Of a DNA stretch of 64,000 nucleotides, positions 63,333-64,000 are shown in pieces (within the stretch, counting starts at the first letter, position 1; each line of letters opens with the position of its first letter). This DNA is from Flavobacterium soyae (GTDB lineage: Bacteria > Bacteroidota > Bacteroidia > Flavobacteriales > Flavobacteriaceae): positions 186,001-250,000 of the forward strand of contig NZ_JAJQXA010000004.1 of the NCBI RefSeq assembly GCF_021245985.1, given 5' to 3'. A program made the position numbers and the translations under genes. The notes beneath the pieces are model-generated. The model made no database searches, was not told the origin of the DNA, and was given only the letters and a program-made list of their open reading frames with translations.

Positions 63333-64000
63333 ATGATGAAAAATTCAATTTGGATATTGATATTATTTAACTTACATTTTTCTTTTGCTCAGGAAACCTC
63401 GAAAATATCTGGTTTTATAACTGGCAACGGACAAAAATTACAAGCCGCAAATGTTCAACTATTGGGAACAAAACAAAAAACAGTTTCAGATAGTTTAGGT
63501 TACTATGTTTTTGAAAATGTTGCTATTGAAGATGGAAAAATTCAAGTAGCCTCGACAGGATTTAAACCCGTGACCCAAAGATTTTCAATTACAAAAGGAC
63601 AAAATCTCAATCTTGATATTGATTTAGAAGACAATGAAAACCAGCTTAACGAAGTAGTAGTTTCGGGAACTTTAAAACCGGTGAAACGTTTAGAAAGTGC
63701 CGTTCCGGTTGAGGTTTATTCGCCGGTTTTTTTCAAAAAAAATCCAACGCCTAGTATTTATGATGCACTTCAAAATATAAACGGTGTTCGACCGCAGCTT
63801 AATTGCGGTGTTTGTAATACGGGTGATATTCATATTAATGGACTCGAAGGTCCTTATACATTAGTTTTGATTGATGGAATGCCAATTGTGAGCAGTCTTT
63901 CAACGGTTTATGGTTTATCTGGAATTCCCAATTCTTTAGTGGAACGTATAGAAATTGTAAAAGGGCCTGCTTCTTCTCTTTACGGGAGTGAGGCTGTTGG
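63333..64000 (+). CDS. TonB-dependent receptor, 3' end outside window
   Basis: At least 222 residues are visible, with no stop before the window end. A signal peptide (ending FSFAQ) is followed by a carboxypeptidase-like domain (ISGFITGNGQKLQAANVQL through LGYYVFEN) and then a plug domain with NEVVVSGTLKP, a metal-like motif NCGVCNTGD, VLIDGMPIV and VKGPASSLYGSEA. It imports a substrate across the outer membrane with TonB energy. The upstream MntR-type site suggests a metal (Mn, Fe or a chelate) as substrate. The start has two adjacent ATGs at 63333 and 63336. Confidence 0.88.
   Translation, partial: MMKNSIWILILFNLHFSFAQETSKISGFITGNGQKLQAANVQLLGTKQKTVSDSLGYYVFENVAIEDGKIQVASTGFKPVTQRFSITKGQNLNLDIDLEDNENQLNEVVVSGTLKPVKRLESAVPVEVYSPVFFKKNPTPSIYDALQNINGVRPQLNCGVCNTGDIHINGLEGPYTLVLIDGMPIVSSLSTVYGLSGIPNSLVERIEIVKGPASSLYGSEAV

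Overview
The window looks like a chromosomal stretch of a Flavobacterium species, close to the F. johnsoniae group. The reasons are AT-rich DNA, almost no Shine-Dalgarno sites, several promoters of the flavobacterial type (TTG, 17-20 nt, TAnnTTTG), a giant SprB-type gliding adhesin followed by its SprF-type partner, DUF4837 and class I aldolase genes of Bacteroidota type, and intergenic regions filled with short inverted repeats. No rRNA, tRNA or CRISPR array was seen. The genus call rests on recognition by eye, not on a database search.

Layout. 1-15080: the 3' part of a sprB-like gene (at least 4,686 residues in frame, 5' end outside the window) built of SprB/CHU-type repeats, followed by sprF. 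15246-17029: a LytS/LytTR two-component pair. 17197-19198: a lipoprotein intradiol dioxygenase, a pirin-like protein and an unknown protein. 19457-23608: pgk, a LysM lytic transglycosylase and DUF4837. 23896-31896: DUF1579 lipoprotein, ElaA-type acetyltransferase, a reverse-strand block (rnpA, DUF4349, S41 protease, OmpA-like), then PlsC, acyl-ACP desaturase and an HD hydrolase. 31989-35583: ferrous iron uptake (feoA, feoB and a short Cys-rich Feo partner) and a SCO protein. 35919-39602: DMT transporter, M13 peptidase, GyrI-like protein.

40086-55434 is a heme biosynthesis region. It holds hemB, hemF, hemE, hemD, hemC, hemA, hemH and a hemJ-like gene, with an AraC regulator between hemA and hemH. 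Only hemL is missing from the glutamyl-tRNA route to protoheme. Embedded in it is a REP-associated tyrosine transposase (RAYT) gene bracketed on both sides by perfect 29-bp inverted repeats, with a more degenerate copy of the repeat 23 kb away.

55653-64000: an NtrY-like histidine kinase, an enoyl-CoA hydratase, then a metal homeostasis region: a DtxR/MntR regulator, an Nramp transporter fused to a universal stress domain, a Fur/Zur-like regulator, MerC, a thioredoxin-reductase-like flavoprotein and the start of a TonB receptor. An 18-bp palindrome lies at the Nramp promoter and a two-mismatch copy lies at the TonB receptor start, suggesting that the MntR-like protein controls both. Two copies of a different palindrome lie between the Zur-like gene and merC.

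The observations most worth checking are the RAYT and its palindromes, the two shared operator types in the metal region, the near-identical leader in front of hemE and hemH, and the 1.7-1.9 kb higher-order repeat inside sprB.
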